Below, one piece after another: positions 49,670 to 58,673 of a DNA stretch of 64,000 nucleotides (positions are counted from its first letter, which is position 1; every line of letters begins with the position of its first letter). Made by a program: the position numbers and the translations under genes. This stretch comes from Dyadobacter sp. UC 10 (GTDB taxonomy: Bacteria; Bacteroidota; Bacteroidia; Cytophagales; Spirosomataceae), in the NCBI RefSeq assembly GCF_008369915.1, contig NZ_VSRN01000001.1:1426001-1490000 (forward strand). The letters are read 5' to 3'. The notes under the pieces were generated by a model. The model ran no database searches. It had not been told where the DNA came from and saw only the letters and a list, made by a program, of their open reading frames with translations.

Positions 49670-52084
49670 ATGCCTATGCGTGCTTATTTTACCAGTCTAT
49701 TTCTTACTCTTTCGGCTGTCGCTTTTTGTCAGGAACGCATCACGATTAGTGGCTTTGTAAAAGAAAACGGAAGTCAGGAGCAATTACCGGGCGTAAATGT
49801 GTATATCGAAAATTCGCCTTACGGAACGGTTACCAACACTTACGGTTTTTACTCGCTCACGGTACCTGCGGCGGACACTGCCATACTTTCGTTTTCATTT
49901 GTAGGCTACGAAAAAGTCAGCCGGCCCATTGTTCCGGTCAAAAACATCCAACTGAGCATATTTCTTTTTACCGTAAACCAGCTGGAAGAAGTGCTGGTTT
50001 CGGCTCGCAAACAGGAGGATTATGTGAGCCGGAGCGTGCAAATGAGCAAAGTGGAAATCCCTATTCAACAGCTCAAAAAGATCCCGGCCTTTTTCGGTGA
50101 AAAAGACGTATTACGGGTATTGCAGCTTATGCCCGGGGTTCAGAAAGGTACGGAGGGTCAAACAGGACTGTATGTGCGCGGCGGCGGTCCTGATCAAAAT
50201 CTTATCATTCTTGACGATGCGGTCGTTTACAACGCCAATCACCTTTTCGGCTTTTTCTCGATCTTCAATAGCGACGCATTGAGAAGCGTAGAGCTGACCA
50301 AAGGCGGGTTTCCGGCTCGGTATGGCGGCAGGCTTTCTTCTGTTCTGGAAATGAATATGAAAGAAGGCAGCAAGGAAAAGCTGCACGGAGAAGGCGGAAT
50401 CGGGCTGATATCTTCAAGACTTACACTGGAAGGGCCGATCTCAAAAGGGAAATCATCATTTCTGATCTCGGGCCGCAGGACCTACATTGATGTACTGGCG
50501 GCGCCATTTATCGCGCAATCCCAGAAAGGGTCGGATAGTCAGGTCAAGCCAGGCTATTTTTTTTATGACCTCAATGCAAAAATGAATTACGACCTGGGTA
50601 AAAAAGACAAGCTTTACCTGAGCGGCTATTTTGGAAGGGACAAGTTTCACGCAAACGAAAAAAGCTCCGATTCGGAGACCAGGGCGGGCCTTGCATGGGG
50701 CAACGCAACCGCTACGATGCGCTGGAACCACCTCATTAACCAAAAGCTCTTTGTCAATACCTCCCTCATTTACAGCAACTTCGACTTCGGAGTTTCCAGC
50801 TATTCCAATGAAGCTGGTTTTAATGGGAGTACCGGCGACGAGTTCAGCCTTGAATACAATTCTAAAATCCGCGATCTCGGCATTAAAACGGATTTTGATT
50901 TTTATCCTTCCACCAAACATGCCATTAAATTTGGCGGGCAGGCGACCTTTCACAAATTTGTGCCTTCTGCACTCGCTATCGCAGGCTCTTTCCTCGACAA
51001 TCCGATTGAACGCTCAGTCCGACCGGTTAAATCACTTGAAGCCGGGGTCTATATCGAAGATACCTGGCAGGCACTTGATGCTTTAAAGATCAACGCAGGG
51101 TTAAGGGTGAGTTTGTTTCAGACAAAAACGAAAAATTATGTTCGTCCCGAACCAAGGTTTTCAGCAGCTTTAAGACTGGCCAAGGACCTGTCCTTTAAAG
51201 CTTCCTACGCACAAATGAACCAATATGTTCATTTGCTTTCCAACACCGGCCTCGGATTACCGACCGACCTTTGGGTACCCACCACGGACCGCGTGGCTCC
51301 ACAGCAGTCCCGGCAAGTAGCGATCGGATTTGCAAAAGATCTGGACCGCCCGGCACTCACATTTACGCTGGAAGGCTATTATAAGATCATGAACAACATT
51401 CTGAATTACAAAGAGGGATCTTCCTTCCTGAGTTTCAATGGTGAAAATGCAAATGAACTGAGCTGGGAAAACAATGTTACTTCGGGAAAAGGCTGGTCTT
51501 ACGGCGCTGAATTTTTAGTTCAAAAGAAAACAGGCCGCTTCTCAGGCTGGATTGGTTACACATTATCCTGGACCTACTGGAAATTCCCCGAGCTGAATTT
51601 CGGCAAAACGTTTTTCCCTCGCTACGACCGCCGCCACGACCTTTCGGTTGTAGGAATTTATGAGCTGGGCAAACGCATTACCCTCAGTGCGACGTGGGTT
51701 TATGGCACCGGAAACGCACTCACCTTACCAATCGCGACTTATACCGGGCTGCGCGACAATTTTATCCCGCGCGTGATGCCGAGCGGACAGACGATCATCG
51801 ACTGGGGCGGCCGGGAAGTGAATGAATACGGAGAAAAAAACAGTTTTCGCGCCGAGCCTTTCCACAGAGCAGATGTAGCGATTCAATTTCACAAAAAGAA
51901 AAAACGGCACGAAAGAACCTGGGAATTTGGTTTCTATAATATCTATAATAGGCGCAATCCGTTCTTTTATAATATTGACAATGAGAGTATTACGGAAGGA
52001 TCCGTAACGAGAAGCAAGAAGACTTTGAAACGATATTCGCTTTTTCCGATCCTTCCTTATTTCAGCTACAATTTCAAGTTTTGA
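49670..52084 (+). CDS. TonB-dependent receptor with carboxypeptidase-regulatory-like domain
   Basis: The start is ATG 49670 (MPMRAYFTSLFLTLSAVAFC) or ATG 49676; the open frame reaches back to 49610 but without a signal. After the signal peptide comes a carboxypeptidase-regulatory-like domain (about 25-110, ISGFVKENGSQEQLPGVNVY). The plug follows with the LYVRGGGPDQNLIILDDAVV block (about 170) and the AELTKGGFPARYGGRLSSVL-type segment. The barrel continues to the C-terminal aromatic (YFSYNFKF). The 804-residue size and the DUF4249 gene 4 nt downstream place it in the small TonB-receptor class distinct from SusC. Substrate unknown. Confidence 0.94.
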   Translation: MPMRAYFTSLFLTLSAVAFCQERITISGFVKENGSQEQLPGVNVYIENSPYGTVTNTYGFYSLTVPAADTAILSFSFVGYEKVSRPIVPVKNIQLSIFLFTVNQLEEVLVSARKQEDYVSRSVQMSKVEIPIQQLKKIPAFFGEKDVLRVLQLMPGVQKGTEGQTGLYVRGGGPDQNLIILDDAVVYNANHLFGFFSIFNSDALRSVELTKGGFPARYGGRLSSVLEMNMKEGSKEKLHGEGGIGLISSRLTLEGPISKGKSSFLISGRRTYIDVLAAPFIAQSQKGSDSQVKPGYFFYDLNAKMNYDLGKKDKLYLSGYFGRDKFHANEKSSDSETRAGLAWGNATATMRWNHLINQKLFVNTSLIYSNFDFGVSSYSNEAGFNGSTGDEFSLEYNSKIRDLGIKTDFDFYPSTKHAIKFGGQATFHKFVPSALAIAGSFLDNPIERSVRPVKSLEAGVYIEDTWQALDALKINAGLRVSLFQTKTKNYVRPEPRFSAALRLAKDLSFKASYAQMNQYVHLLSNTGLGLPTDLWVPTTDRVAPQQSRQVAIGFAKDLDRPALTFTLEGYYKIMNNILNYKEGSSFLSFNGENANELSWENNVTSGKGWSYGAEFLVQKKTGRFSGWIGYTLSWTYWKFPELNFGKTFFPRYDRRHDLSVVGIYELGKRITLSATWVYGTGNALTLPIATYTGLRDNFIPRVMPSGQTIIDWGGREVNEYGEKNSFRAEPFHRADVAIQFHKKKKRHERTWEFGFYNIYNRRNPFFYNIDNESITEGSVTRSKKTLKRYSLFPILPYFSYNFKF

Positions 52085-52088
52085 TGCA

Positions 52089-53045
52089 ATGAAAACGAAA
52101 ATCAGCATTTTCCTGATTTGTATAGGGTGTATCGGTCTCACTGCCTGCGAATCGCTTGTGACGGATATCCCCGAAGCGGATCTGCCCAAAACAGAATCCA
52201 GGCTCGTAGTCCAATCTTTTATTGCTCCCGAAAATCCGAAAACATACGTGGTGGTAAGTCAGTCGGCGCCATTGTTCGGGCAAAACAGTCCGGTAGCCAC
52301 ACTCATTGCCGGTGCATTGGTCAGGATCTCGGATGGAAGCCGGGAGGCCATCGTTCCCTATGATTCCGTAAATATGCTTTATTCAATTGATAAAGGAAGG
52401 TTTCCGATCGAGGCTGGCAAAAAATACAGCATTACCGTTTCGGACGGGAAACGGACTGTCAACTCCTCCTGTACAGTGCCGGTTAAGCTGGCGGTTCCCA
52501 AAAGCTATGAAATAGATACTTCCTATTCCAGTGGTTTTGACACGGATACGATGCTGACCTTGAAAATGCAGTGGGACGACATTGCGGGAGAAACCAATTT
52601 TTACCGGGTAAGAGCCTTTGTCGACCTGGAATACAGCGTTCCCGATGGTACCACCGTTGAAGATTTCAAGGAGCGGCGCATACGTAACCGTTTCAGTGTC
52701 AATTGGGAAGAAACGATCGGGCGGGACAACTTCCAGAGTGATGCCAGCCTCGACGGGACTACATTTACGTCTCCATTGGGTAAACTGAGGCTGCCTGGTG
52801 TAACCGGCTATGATTTCGGAAACGGAAATGTATTCACCGTTTATCCAAAAGCAAAAATCATTTTGGTGACGATGGAAGTTTTCAACACAGACGAAACCTA
52901 TTACAAATACCATAAATCCCTCGACAACGCGCGGAATTCGGATAATCCTTTTGTAGAACCTTCCCTTGTTTTTACAAATATAAACGGCGGCCTGGGCTGT
53001 TTTGCAGCGTATCACATTGGCCAGCTGATCTACCGGCCAAAGTAA
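52089..53045 (+). CDS. DUF4249 family outer-membrane lipoprotein
   Basis: A 318-residue lipoprotein (MKTKISIFLICIGCIGLTAC, lipobox LTAC, Cys about 20) of the DUF4249 family, which in Bacteroidota almost always follows a TonB receptor with a regulatory-like domain, as here with a 4-nt gap. Family-type segments include RLVVQSFIAPENPKTYVVVS and the C-terminal NPFVEPSLVFTNINGGLGCF. It presumably acts as the surface lid or ligand-binding partner of the receptor, like SusD for SusC; that is inference. Confidence 0.92.
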   Translation: MKTKISIFLICIGCIGLTACESLVTDIPEADLPKTESRLVVQSFIAPENPKTYVVVSQSAPLFGQNSPVATLIAGALVRISDGSREAIVPYDSVNMLYSIDKGRFPIEAGKKYSITVSDGKRTVNSSCTVPVKLAVPKSYEIDTSYSSGFDTDTMLTLKMQWDDIAGETNFYRVRAFVDLEYSVPDGTTVEDFKERRIRNRFSVNWEETIGRDNFQSDASLDGTTFTSPLGKLRLPGVTGYDFGNGNVFTVYPKAKIILVTMEVFNTDETYYKYHKSLDNARNSDNPFVEPSLVFTNINGGLGCFAAYHIGQLIYRPK

Positions 53046-53414
53046 AATCAGTGTACTTTGTCTATACCCCGCGCGTTCTACATTTTAAGACAAACTGAGG
53101 TCAAACCACCTCAAAATGCGCTTTCTGTTTCTTCTAATTTTACAAGAAAATACATCATTTGCCCAATTAAATCACCAGAATAGTCACCCATTGGAAGCTA
53201 TTTTGAGAAATTCACTCCCTTTCCATCCAGCTCAAAACCGAACAGGGCGTAAGTGTCACTTTAAGGCATAATTTTTTCTAAATTCTGGCTACACTCACTA
53301 TAAGGCTTCTCGAAGCGATAAATTCTGTTAACCACCTCTAAAACAAAGAGGTTTAAAATATATATGTATCAGTTTGATATGATATCCTATTAACAACCTT
53401 AAACAAAATTAGTT
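53046..53414 (+). other. Gene-poor gap with a possible gene remnant
   Basis: 369 nt without a confident gene. At 53116-53271 an ATG frame of 51 codons begins MRFLFLLILQENTSFAQLNH, which looks like a signal peptide followed by LEAILRN. It then loses sense, while another frame reads LKTEQGVSVTLRHNFF. This may be the frameshifted remnant of an exported protein, such as a secretin/TonB short-domain protein, or chance. The last 100 nt before 53415 are AT-rich and probably hold the next promoter. Confidence 0.25.
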
Positions 53415-53825
53415 ATGGACTTGCAAGGAACTGATAAGGATAAAACAAAGAAAATACATCCTTCAAATAAAGATACAGGTGAACCCGATACGCTTCTCGA
53501 AACACTCGAAGACCTGAAGGAAGACGGTTTCACTTACGATTTTAACCTCACCGCCCACGCGCTTGAGGTTCACAAGGAAGACGGAATATGCCTTAACCTG
53601 TCACCTGAGGATTTTGATATTGTACAGGTCTACCGGTTTGAAGGTATGACTGATCCTTCCGATATGTCAATCCTGTATGCGATCGAATCGAAGGATGGAT
53701 TGAAGGGAACGCTGGTCAGCAGCTACGGCGTATATGCCGATGCGATGACCAATGAGATGATCAAAAAACTGGACACCAGAAGCTCACTGATCGTTCACCA
53801 CGACGATGAAGATATTGCGCATTGA
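53415..53825 (+). CDS. Small conserved Bacteroidota protein (often labelled phosphoribosylpyrophosphate synthetase)
   Basis: A 136-residue acidic cytoplasmic protein. A charged N-terminal extension (about 1-28) precedes the conserved core DLKEDGFTYDFNLTAHALEV, then LSPEDFDIVQVYRFEGMTDP, then YAIESKDGLKGTLVSSYGVY and MIKKLD. Small proteins with this core are widely named phosphoribosylpyrophosphate synthetase in Bacteroidota. None of the PRPP-synthetase motifs (PRPP loop, metal-binding DD) is present and it is less than half the length, so that label is not supported. Function is unknown. It stands alone before the DUF421 gene. Confidence 0.75.
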   Translation: MDLQGTDKDKTKKIHPSNKDTGEPDTLLETLEDLKEDGFTYDFNLTAHALEVHKEDGICLNLSPEDFDIVQVYRFEGMTDPSDMSILYAIESKDGLKGTLVSSYGVYADAMTNEMIKKLDTRSSLIVHHDDEDIAH

Positions 53826-53945
53826 CCTGCGCTTTATTCACACTATAATTGACTTTAATAGAGAGAAAAGATGTTACGTTGGCCATTTGGTGTAATGTAG
53901 CATCTTTTCATGTATCAGACCTGTCAGCTAAATCTTCTTATTGTA

Positions 53946-54638
53946 ATGAAAGACATTCTGGAATGGGAAAGAGTATTGCTTAATGAACTGCCTCCCATTT
54001 TTCTTGTCGAGGTATTGGTACGTTCAGTTATCATGTTCGTTTTCCTGCTGGCTGCACTCCGCATAACCGGAAAACGTGGCGTCAGGCAGCTTTCGATATT
54101 CGAAACGGTGATCATTATTGCGCTTGGTTCGGCAGCCGGCGACCCGATGTTTTATGAAGACGTGGGCATTTTACCTGCACTGGTAGTTTTTGCAACTATC
54201 ATTATGTTGTACAGGGCAGTAACCTGGCTCACTGGTAAAAGCCAATTTTTCGAGAAAATGGTCGAAGGTAAAACAGTCTGCCTAATTCACGAGGGCCGGT
54301 TTTCAACCTCTGAATTTTCAAAAGAAACGCTGGCACAGGACGAATTTTTCTCAGAATTGCGGTCAAGGAGTACCGAGCACCTCGGCCAGGTTCGCAAGGC
54401 TTATCTGGAACCTTCGGGCGAAGTAAGTATTTTCTTTTATAAGGACGATGAAGTGAAGTATGGCTTGCCGTTGTTGCCGGAGCTTTATTACAAAAAGAGC
54501 AAGACAGTACTGAGTGAAGGTTATCATTCTTGCTCATTTTGCGGCAACACGGAAATTTTGCAGCCAGGTCCACACATCTGTCCGGTTTGTCACAAGGACG
54601 AGTGGGTGAGCTCCATCAATTCCTGCCGAATTGGATAA
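53946..54638 (+). CDS. DUF421 (YetF-like) membrane protein with C-terminal zinc ribbon
   Basis: ATG 53946 (MKDILEWERVLLNELPPIFL) gives 230 residues. Membrane segments lie at about 17-40, 50-70 and 75-95 (VLVRSVIMFVFLLAALRITG, TVIIIALGSAAGDPMFYEDV). The soluble DUF421 part follows, with GKRGVRQLSIFE and HEGRFSTSEFSKETLAQDEF. The last 40 residues contain two CxxC pairs (CSFCGNTEI and ICPVCHKDEW), a rubredoxin-like zinc ribbon not present in YetF/YdfS of Bacillus. DUF421 proteins have been linked to spore and envelope stress but the role is unclear. DUF1398 follows 75 nt downstream. Confidence 0.88.
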   Translation: MKDILEWERVLLNELPPIFLVEVLVRSVIMFVFLLAALRITGKRGVRQLSIFETVIIIALGSAAGDPMFYEDVGILPALVVFATIIMLYRAVTWLTGKSQFFEKMVEGKTVCLIHEGRFSTSEFSKETLAQDEFFSELRSRSTEHLGQVRKAYLEPSGEVSIFFYKDDEVKYGLPLLPELYYKKSKTVLSEGYHSCSFCGNTEILQPGPHICPVCHKDEWVSSINSCRIG

Positions 54639-54713
54639 AATTTTGGTCAAAAAACATTGAAAAAACACTTGGCACAGCTATTTTAAGGCTTTTGCTTCTA
54701 AAAGGACACGGCT

Positions 54714-55115
54714 ATGGAAATGATAGAATTAACCGAAGAATTGATCCGATCGGCTGAAGAGCGGTCGATGGGGCAGTCATACCCGCATTTTGTCAAAAAC
54801 CTGAAAGCGATCGGTGTTGATAATTATGAGGTACGCGTGAGAGATCACCGACGTACTTATACTGCGGCAAATGGTGATAAGCTGCAAATTCCGGGCGAAT
54901 ACCCCGAGTTTGAATGTGCGGAAGCCTTTGAACTGGAAGATGTGAAAAAAGCAATCAAACGAAGTCAGGACGGAGAAATAGATTACCAGACTTTCCTGAG
55001 AGAAATAGGCGCGGCGGGCATTCACACGTATGTGGCCGATCTTGCCGGTATGACGATTATTTATCAGGGTCCGAACTCGGAATATGAATACGAGGAGATT
55101 ATTCCGGAAGTATAG
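54714..55115 (+). CDS. DUF1398 family protein (YbcV-like)
   Basis: A 133-residue cytoplasmic protein of the DUF1398 family. Characteristic stretches are SYPHFVKNLKAIGVDNYEVR, DHRRTYTAANGDKLQIPGEY and GEIDYQTFLREIGAAGIHTY, followed by VADLAGMTIIYQGPNSEYEY. The family occurs in Proteobacteria and Bacteroidota without known function and is sometimes described as a phage-related envelope-stress protein. It may be co-transcribed with the DUF421 gene 75 nt upstream. It converges on the threonine aldolase gene with a hairpin between them. Confidence 0.88.
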   Translation: MEMIELTEELIRSAEERSMGQSYPHFVKNLKAIGVDNYEVRVRDHRRTYTAANGDKLQIPGEYPEFECAEAFELEDVKKAIKRSQDGEIDYQTFLREIGAAGIHTYVADLAGMTIIYQGPNSEYEYEEIIPEV

Positions 55116-55141
55116 CCTGGGGCGTTATCCCTCAGGCTATT
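55112..55141. terminator. Hairpin between DUF1398 and threonine aldolase genes
   Basis: ATAGCCTGGGG and CCCTCAGGCTAT pair with one bulge and a 6-nt loop. It overlaps the stop codons of both convergent genes. A short T-rich stretch follows on the plus strand (TTCTTTTCC), so termination is plausible but weak. Confidence 0.5.
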
Positions 55142-56145
55142 CTTTTCCGAAGCTCTTCCAGCTGTGAGTCGCTGAAATCCAGATGGGTTACAAAACGAAC
55201 AAGGCCTTTCCCGAAGGTTACTGCAAGTATTCCCAGCGCTGCCAATTTATGAACATATTGGGTTTCTGATATTCCTTCGGCGATTTTGATGATCACAATA
55301 TTGGTGTCGACCGGAAATACAGCTTCAACTTCGGGTTTGGCTTCGAAGATTTTCCCGATTTCCCTGGCGCGTGCATGATCTTCCTTTAACCTGTCGACGT
55401 GATGGTCGAGGGCATAAATACCGGCAGCCGCCAGAAAACCGGCTTGCCGCCAGCCGCCGCCCATGACTTTCCTGAACCGCTTCGCTTTGCCGATCATTTC
55501 CTTAGTTCCCAGTAACAAGGAGCCGATCGGACACCCCAATCCCTTTGACAAACAGATACTGATGCTGTCAAAAACCTCTCCGTACTCCCTGGGTGCCTCC
55601 CCTGTTTCTACCAATGCATTGAATAACCGTGCGCCATCCAGGTGCAGCGGAATCCCTTTTTCAGTGCAAACCTGCCTGATCGCCTTTATTTCATTAAAGT
55701 TGTAGTAACTCCCCCCGCCTTTATTCATTGTATTTTCAAGTGAAACCAGGCGTGTCAAAGTCGAATGGATATCATTTTCGGGACTTATTGCCTCCGCCAC
55801 CTGGCTTGCAGTAAGTCGGCCTCTGTCGCCGTCGAGCAGTTTTACCGATGAAAGTGAATTCAGCATGATACCGCCGCCTTCGTACAGATAAATATGCGAG
55901 TTTTTGTCACAAATCACGTCGCTGCCCGGCTGCGTGTGTACGCGGATCGCGAGCTGGTTGGTCATTGTTCCCGAGGCGCAAAACAACGCATCTTCCATTC
56001 CAAAAAGCCTTGCAGCCTTTTCCTGCAATGCATTGACCGTTGGATCGTCGCCCATTACATCGTCGCCTACAACGGCTTCCCACATGGCCTGCTGCATTTC
56101 CGGCGTTGGTTTTGTAACCGTGTCACTGCGTAGATCAATTTTCAT
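55132..56145 (-). CDS. ltaE: Low-specificity L-threonine aldolase
   Basis: A 337-residue PLP-dependent fold-type I enzyme that cleaves L-threonine and L-allo-threonine to glycine and acetaldehyde. The N-terminus [20 protein letters not shown] is the family hallmark. VISLENTMN-type residues bind PLP ([14 protein letters not shown]), [11 protein letters not shown] is the Asp-Gly-Ala-Arg segment, and the Schiff-base lysine is in [16 protein letters not shown] (about 196). The length is standard. It appears monocistronic. Confidence 0.95.
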   Translation of the reverse strand: MKIDLRSDTVTKPTPEMQQAMWEAVVGDDVMGDDPTVNALQEKAARLFGMEDALFCASGTMTNQLAIRVHTQPGSDVICDKNSHIYLYEGGGIMLNSLSSVKLLDGDRGRLTASQVAEAISPENDIHSTLTRLVSLENTMNKGGGSYYNFNEIKAIRQVCTEKGIPLHLDGARLFNALVETGEAPREYGEVFDSISICLSKGLGCPIGSLLLGTKEMIGKAKRFRKVMGGGWRQAGFLAAAGIYALDHHVDRLKEDHARAREIGKIFEAKPEVEAVFPVDTNIVIIKIAEGISETQYVHKLAALGILAVTFGKGLVRFVTHLDFSDSQLEELRKRIA

Positions 56146-56279
56146 TTGTTATAATTACTAAAAAGCGCATTAATGCCGGACACATCATGCATGAAGTTAT
56201 TTGAAAAGCTAATTACGCAAGTGTTGTCAATAAGTACCAAATACTTTTAAACAGATATATTGCATCCAAAATCTGAACT

Positions 56280-56462
56280 ATGGAATTTGAAGAATACCTG
56301 ATCACCAAAAAGATTGATGTAAATGCTTTCCGGAAAGCCGATGCGGCGCGTTTTGAAGAGTGGAGCAACTTGTTTCAAACCATGCATCCAGAAAGTTTTA
56401 CCGCGCACAAAAAATTCCTTGTTAATGAGATCAGGAGGAGATATCACCTTAAAGGTGAATAA
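56280..56462 (+). CDS. Small conserved protein, 60 aa, function unknown
   Basis: A 60-residue charged protein (MEFEEYLITKKIDVNAFRKA, then ARFEEWSNLFQTMHPESFTA, then KKFLVNEIRRRYHL). The regular coding pattern, the tidy ATG start and the RRRYHL ending fit small proteins that I recall in related Cytophagales. Its stop is 3 nt before the stop of the convergent flavoprotein gene. No domain or catalytic motif is visible, and no signal peptide. Confidence 0.65.
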   Translation: MEFEEYLITKKIDVNAFRKADAARFEEWSNLFQTMHPESFTAHKKFLVNEIRRRYHLKGE

Positions 56463-56465
56463 AAC

Positions 56466-57614
56466 TCATCCTTTCATCTCTTCCATTACCTTCATTAATA
56501 TCCCTACTGTCTTCTCGGTTTGCTCTTTACTGGGCGTGGTGTCCCAGTTGCCCACAACTCCATTGCTGCCGATGTAGATACCATCTTTCCGGGAGATGAA
56601 GTTAGCGCCCTGGGTGTAAAGTTTGTAATTAATATCGCTCTGCGGGATCAGACACGAAAGCTGACCGGAAACGGGTGTAAGCTCCTCATCATTAAAAACC
56701 GGCTTTGCACCCAATCCCATACAAATCACGATTACCTTTTCGGGCAATGCGTCGATATCTTCCAGCTTCTTAATTTCCTGGATCTTCACTTTTCCGCCAA
56801 ACATCGTGAAATCCTGCAACTGGTGACGCAGGTAAGTGGGGATATTGAACATAATATTGGACCTGCGGGTAACATAATCCGCCTTGAAAGGATGTTCTTT
56901 TTTTTCCAGCCGTACCCGCTCCGGGAGCAGTCCTTCTATTTCAAAGTCCTCGCCGCCAGCGCCCGGCGTATACACGGGCACCTGATTAAAAACGCCGTAT
57001 TCTTCAGCCCAGCAGGCAATATCGTTCATGCCGAGCAAGAACTGAAAGCGGCGGTGCGAGAAGCGTGTGGCCTCTTCCCAAATCGCTTCAAATTCCGGTT
57101 TCGCCACTTTTTTATCACAAACCCTCGATGCCGGCGACCAGGTGCCGGTTGCCAGATTACTGGTGATGTTAGGAGGTACGTCCTTCGTGTAAATGGTTAC
57201 CTCGCAGCCACTTTCCTGCAGTAGCCTGGCGGTAGCAATACCAACTGTTCCGCAACCAATTACGGCCACTTTCTTTTCGCCGGTTTTAAGAACATTATTC
57301 CGTGCGATATTGCCCGTGCCCCATGAAAGCGACCAGCCACTTCCTCCGTGACCATAATTGTGCACCAGCGTTTTGCTTCCAAGCTGCTCCACATCCAGCC
57401 TTGGGCCGGATGCACGAAATGGCCTCAGGCCTACCGTTTCCTTCACGATCCGGTCCATGGAAAGCCTCAGCTTCGGAATCTGATGATAGCCGCGGCTGAT
57501 ATGGAAATGCTTGTCAGGATATTGGACCTGCGTTTTAGGCACGCAGCCAGAGGCAATAGCGCCCAAGGCAAAACTGGCAGGTACTGCTTTTTCAAAGAAA
57601 TTTCTACGGTTCAT
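56466..57614 (-). CDS. FAD-dependent oxidoreductase (D-amino-acid oxidase-like), Tat-exported
   Basis: ATG 57614 gives 382 residues starting MNRRNFFEKAVPASFALGAI, a short twin-arginine-like signal with a following Cys (IASGC) that could be a lipobox; the open frame further upstream is not signal-like. The FAD-binding GxGxxG motif is VAVIGCGTVGIATARLLQES (about 120). VITKDVPPNITSN-like and HNYGHGGSGWSLSWGTG are present, the latter being the family's conserved glycine-rich FAD loop placed early. The DADOX core suggests oxidation of a D-amino acid or glycine-type amine in the periplasm. The order of motifs is unusual: HNYGHGGSGWS comes before the Rossmann motif. Confidence 0.85.
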   Translation of the reverse strand: MNRRNFFEKAVPASFALGAIASGCVPKTQVQYPDKHFHISRGYHQIPKLRLSMDRIVKETVGLRPFRASGPRLDVEQLGSKTLVHNYGHGGSGWSLSWGTGNIARNNVLKTGEKKVAVIGCGTVGIATARLLQESGCEVTIYTKDVPPNITSNLATGTWSPASRVCDKKVAKPEFEAIWEEATRFSHRRFQFLLGMNDIACWAEEYGVFNQVPVYTPGAGGEDFEIEGLLPERVRLEKKEHPFKADYVTRRSNIMFNIPTYLRHQLQDFTMFGGKVKIQEIKKLEDIDALPEKVIVICMGLGAKPVFNDEELTPVSGQLSCLIPQSDINYKLYTQGANFISRKDGIYIGSNGVVGNWDTTPSKEQTEKTVGILMKVMEEMKG

Positions 57615-57825
57615 GGAGGTTGGATAATTAACACACAACAATCGAAAAATAAACAAGGCGACCATCTTTTACAAACTTCCTATTGCTATTACCGCTTGAT
57701 TCAGAACATTATTTTAAAAAATTAAAATATATCCAACAACACCTTCCTATTGTGCCAAATGCAGTTCGCGAAATTTTTGGTATGTTAGTTCAATATATTT
57801 CAGAATAAAGCATAAAAAACAGTGC

Positions 57826-58671
57826 ATGAATATCCATATTATTGATACCGGGTTCTTTAAGCTGGACGGAGGCGCGATGTTTGGCGTTGTTCCTAAATCG
57901 CTCTGGAATAAACAAAATCCGGCAGACGAAAAAAACCTTTGCTCCTGGGCAATGCGTTGCCTGCTTATTGAAGACGGGAAAAAACTGATCCTCATAGATA
58001 CCGGCATGGGAGACAAACAGGATGCAAAGTTTTTCGGACATTACGATCTGCACGGCGACGCCACGCTCATCTCTTCTATTCAAAGCAAAGGATTTGCGCT
58101 GGAAGATGTTACCGACGTGATATTGACCCACCTTCACTTTGATCATGTCGGCGGCGCAGTCAGGTTCAGGGATCAGTCCAGCTTACAGCCTACTTTCCCT
58201 AATGCCACGTACTGGTCAAATGAAGCGCACTGGAACTGGGCGATCAATCCAAATCCGCGGGAAAAAGCATCTTTTTTGAAAGAAAACATACTTCCACTGC
58301 ACGAATCGGCGCAGTTACAATTTATTAAAAACGGAACTTCCCCCTTTGAATCCATCGATTTTCTGTTTGTTGACGGCCACACGGAGCAAATGATGCTGCC
58401 TGTGATCAGTTACAAGGATCAAAAAATCATCTACGTGGCCGATTTGCTGCCTTCGTCATTTCATATCCCGATTCCCTGGATTATGAGCTACGATATGCGG
58501 CCACTGCAAACCATGGATGAAAAACAGACAGTGCTCCATCATGCGGTTCACGAAAACCACATCCTGCTCTTCGAGCACGATCCATTGTACGAAGCCGGCA
58601 TTGTGGAACAGACTGACAAAGGGATCAAGATTCGGGCTCGCGGCCCATTAACCGACTTCCTCGCGAACTGA
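57826..58671 (+). CDS. Metallo-beta-lactamase-fold hydrolase (quorum-quenching-lactonase-like)
   Basis: A 281-residue cytoplasmic MBL-fold protein. The metal-binding motif is THLHFDHVGG (HxHxDH, about 105), a third-ligand His is in VDGHTEQMMLPV (about 187), an Asp ligand in VADLLPSSFHIP and the last His in LLFEHDPLYE. The layout LDGGAMFGVVPKSLW and IDTGMG is that of the AHL-lactonase/AttM-like group, but substrates in this group vary widely. It overlaps nothing and is 2 nt from the patatin gene, so the two are probably one transcript. Confidence 0.92.
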   Translation: MNIHIIDTGFFKLDGGAMFGVVPKSLWNKQNPADEKNLCSWAMRCLLIEDGKKLILIDTGMGDKQDAKFFGHYDLHGDATLISSIQSKGFALEDVTDVILTHLHFDHVGGAVRFRDQSSLQPTFPNATYWSNEAHWNWAINPNPREKASFLKENILPLHESAQLQFIKNGTSPFESIDFLFVDGHTEQMMLPVISYKDQKIIYVADLLPSSFHIPIPWIMSYDMRPLQTMDEKQTVLHHAVHENHILLFEHDPLYEAGIVEQTDKGIKIRARGPLTDFLAN

Positions 58672-58673
58672 AT

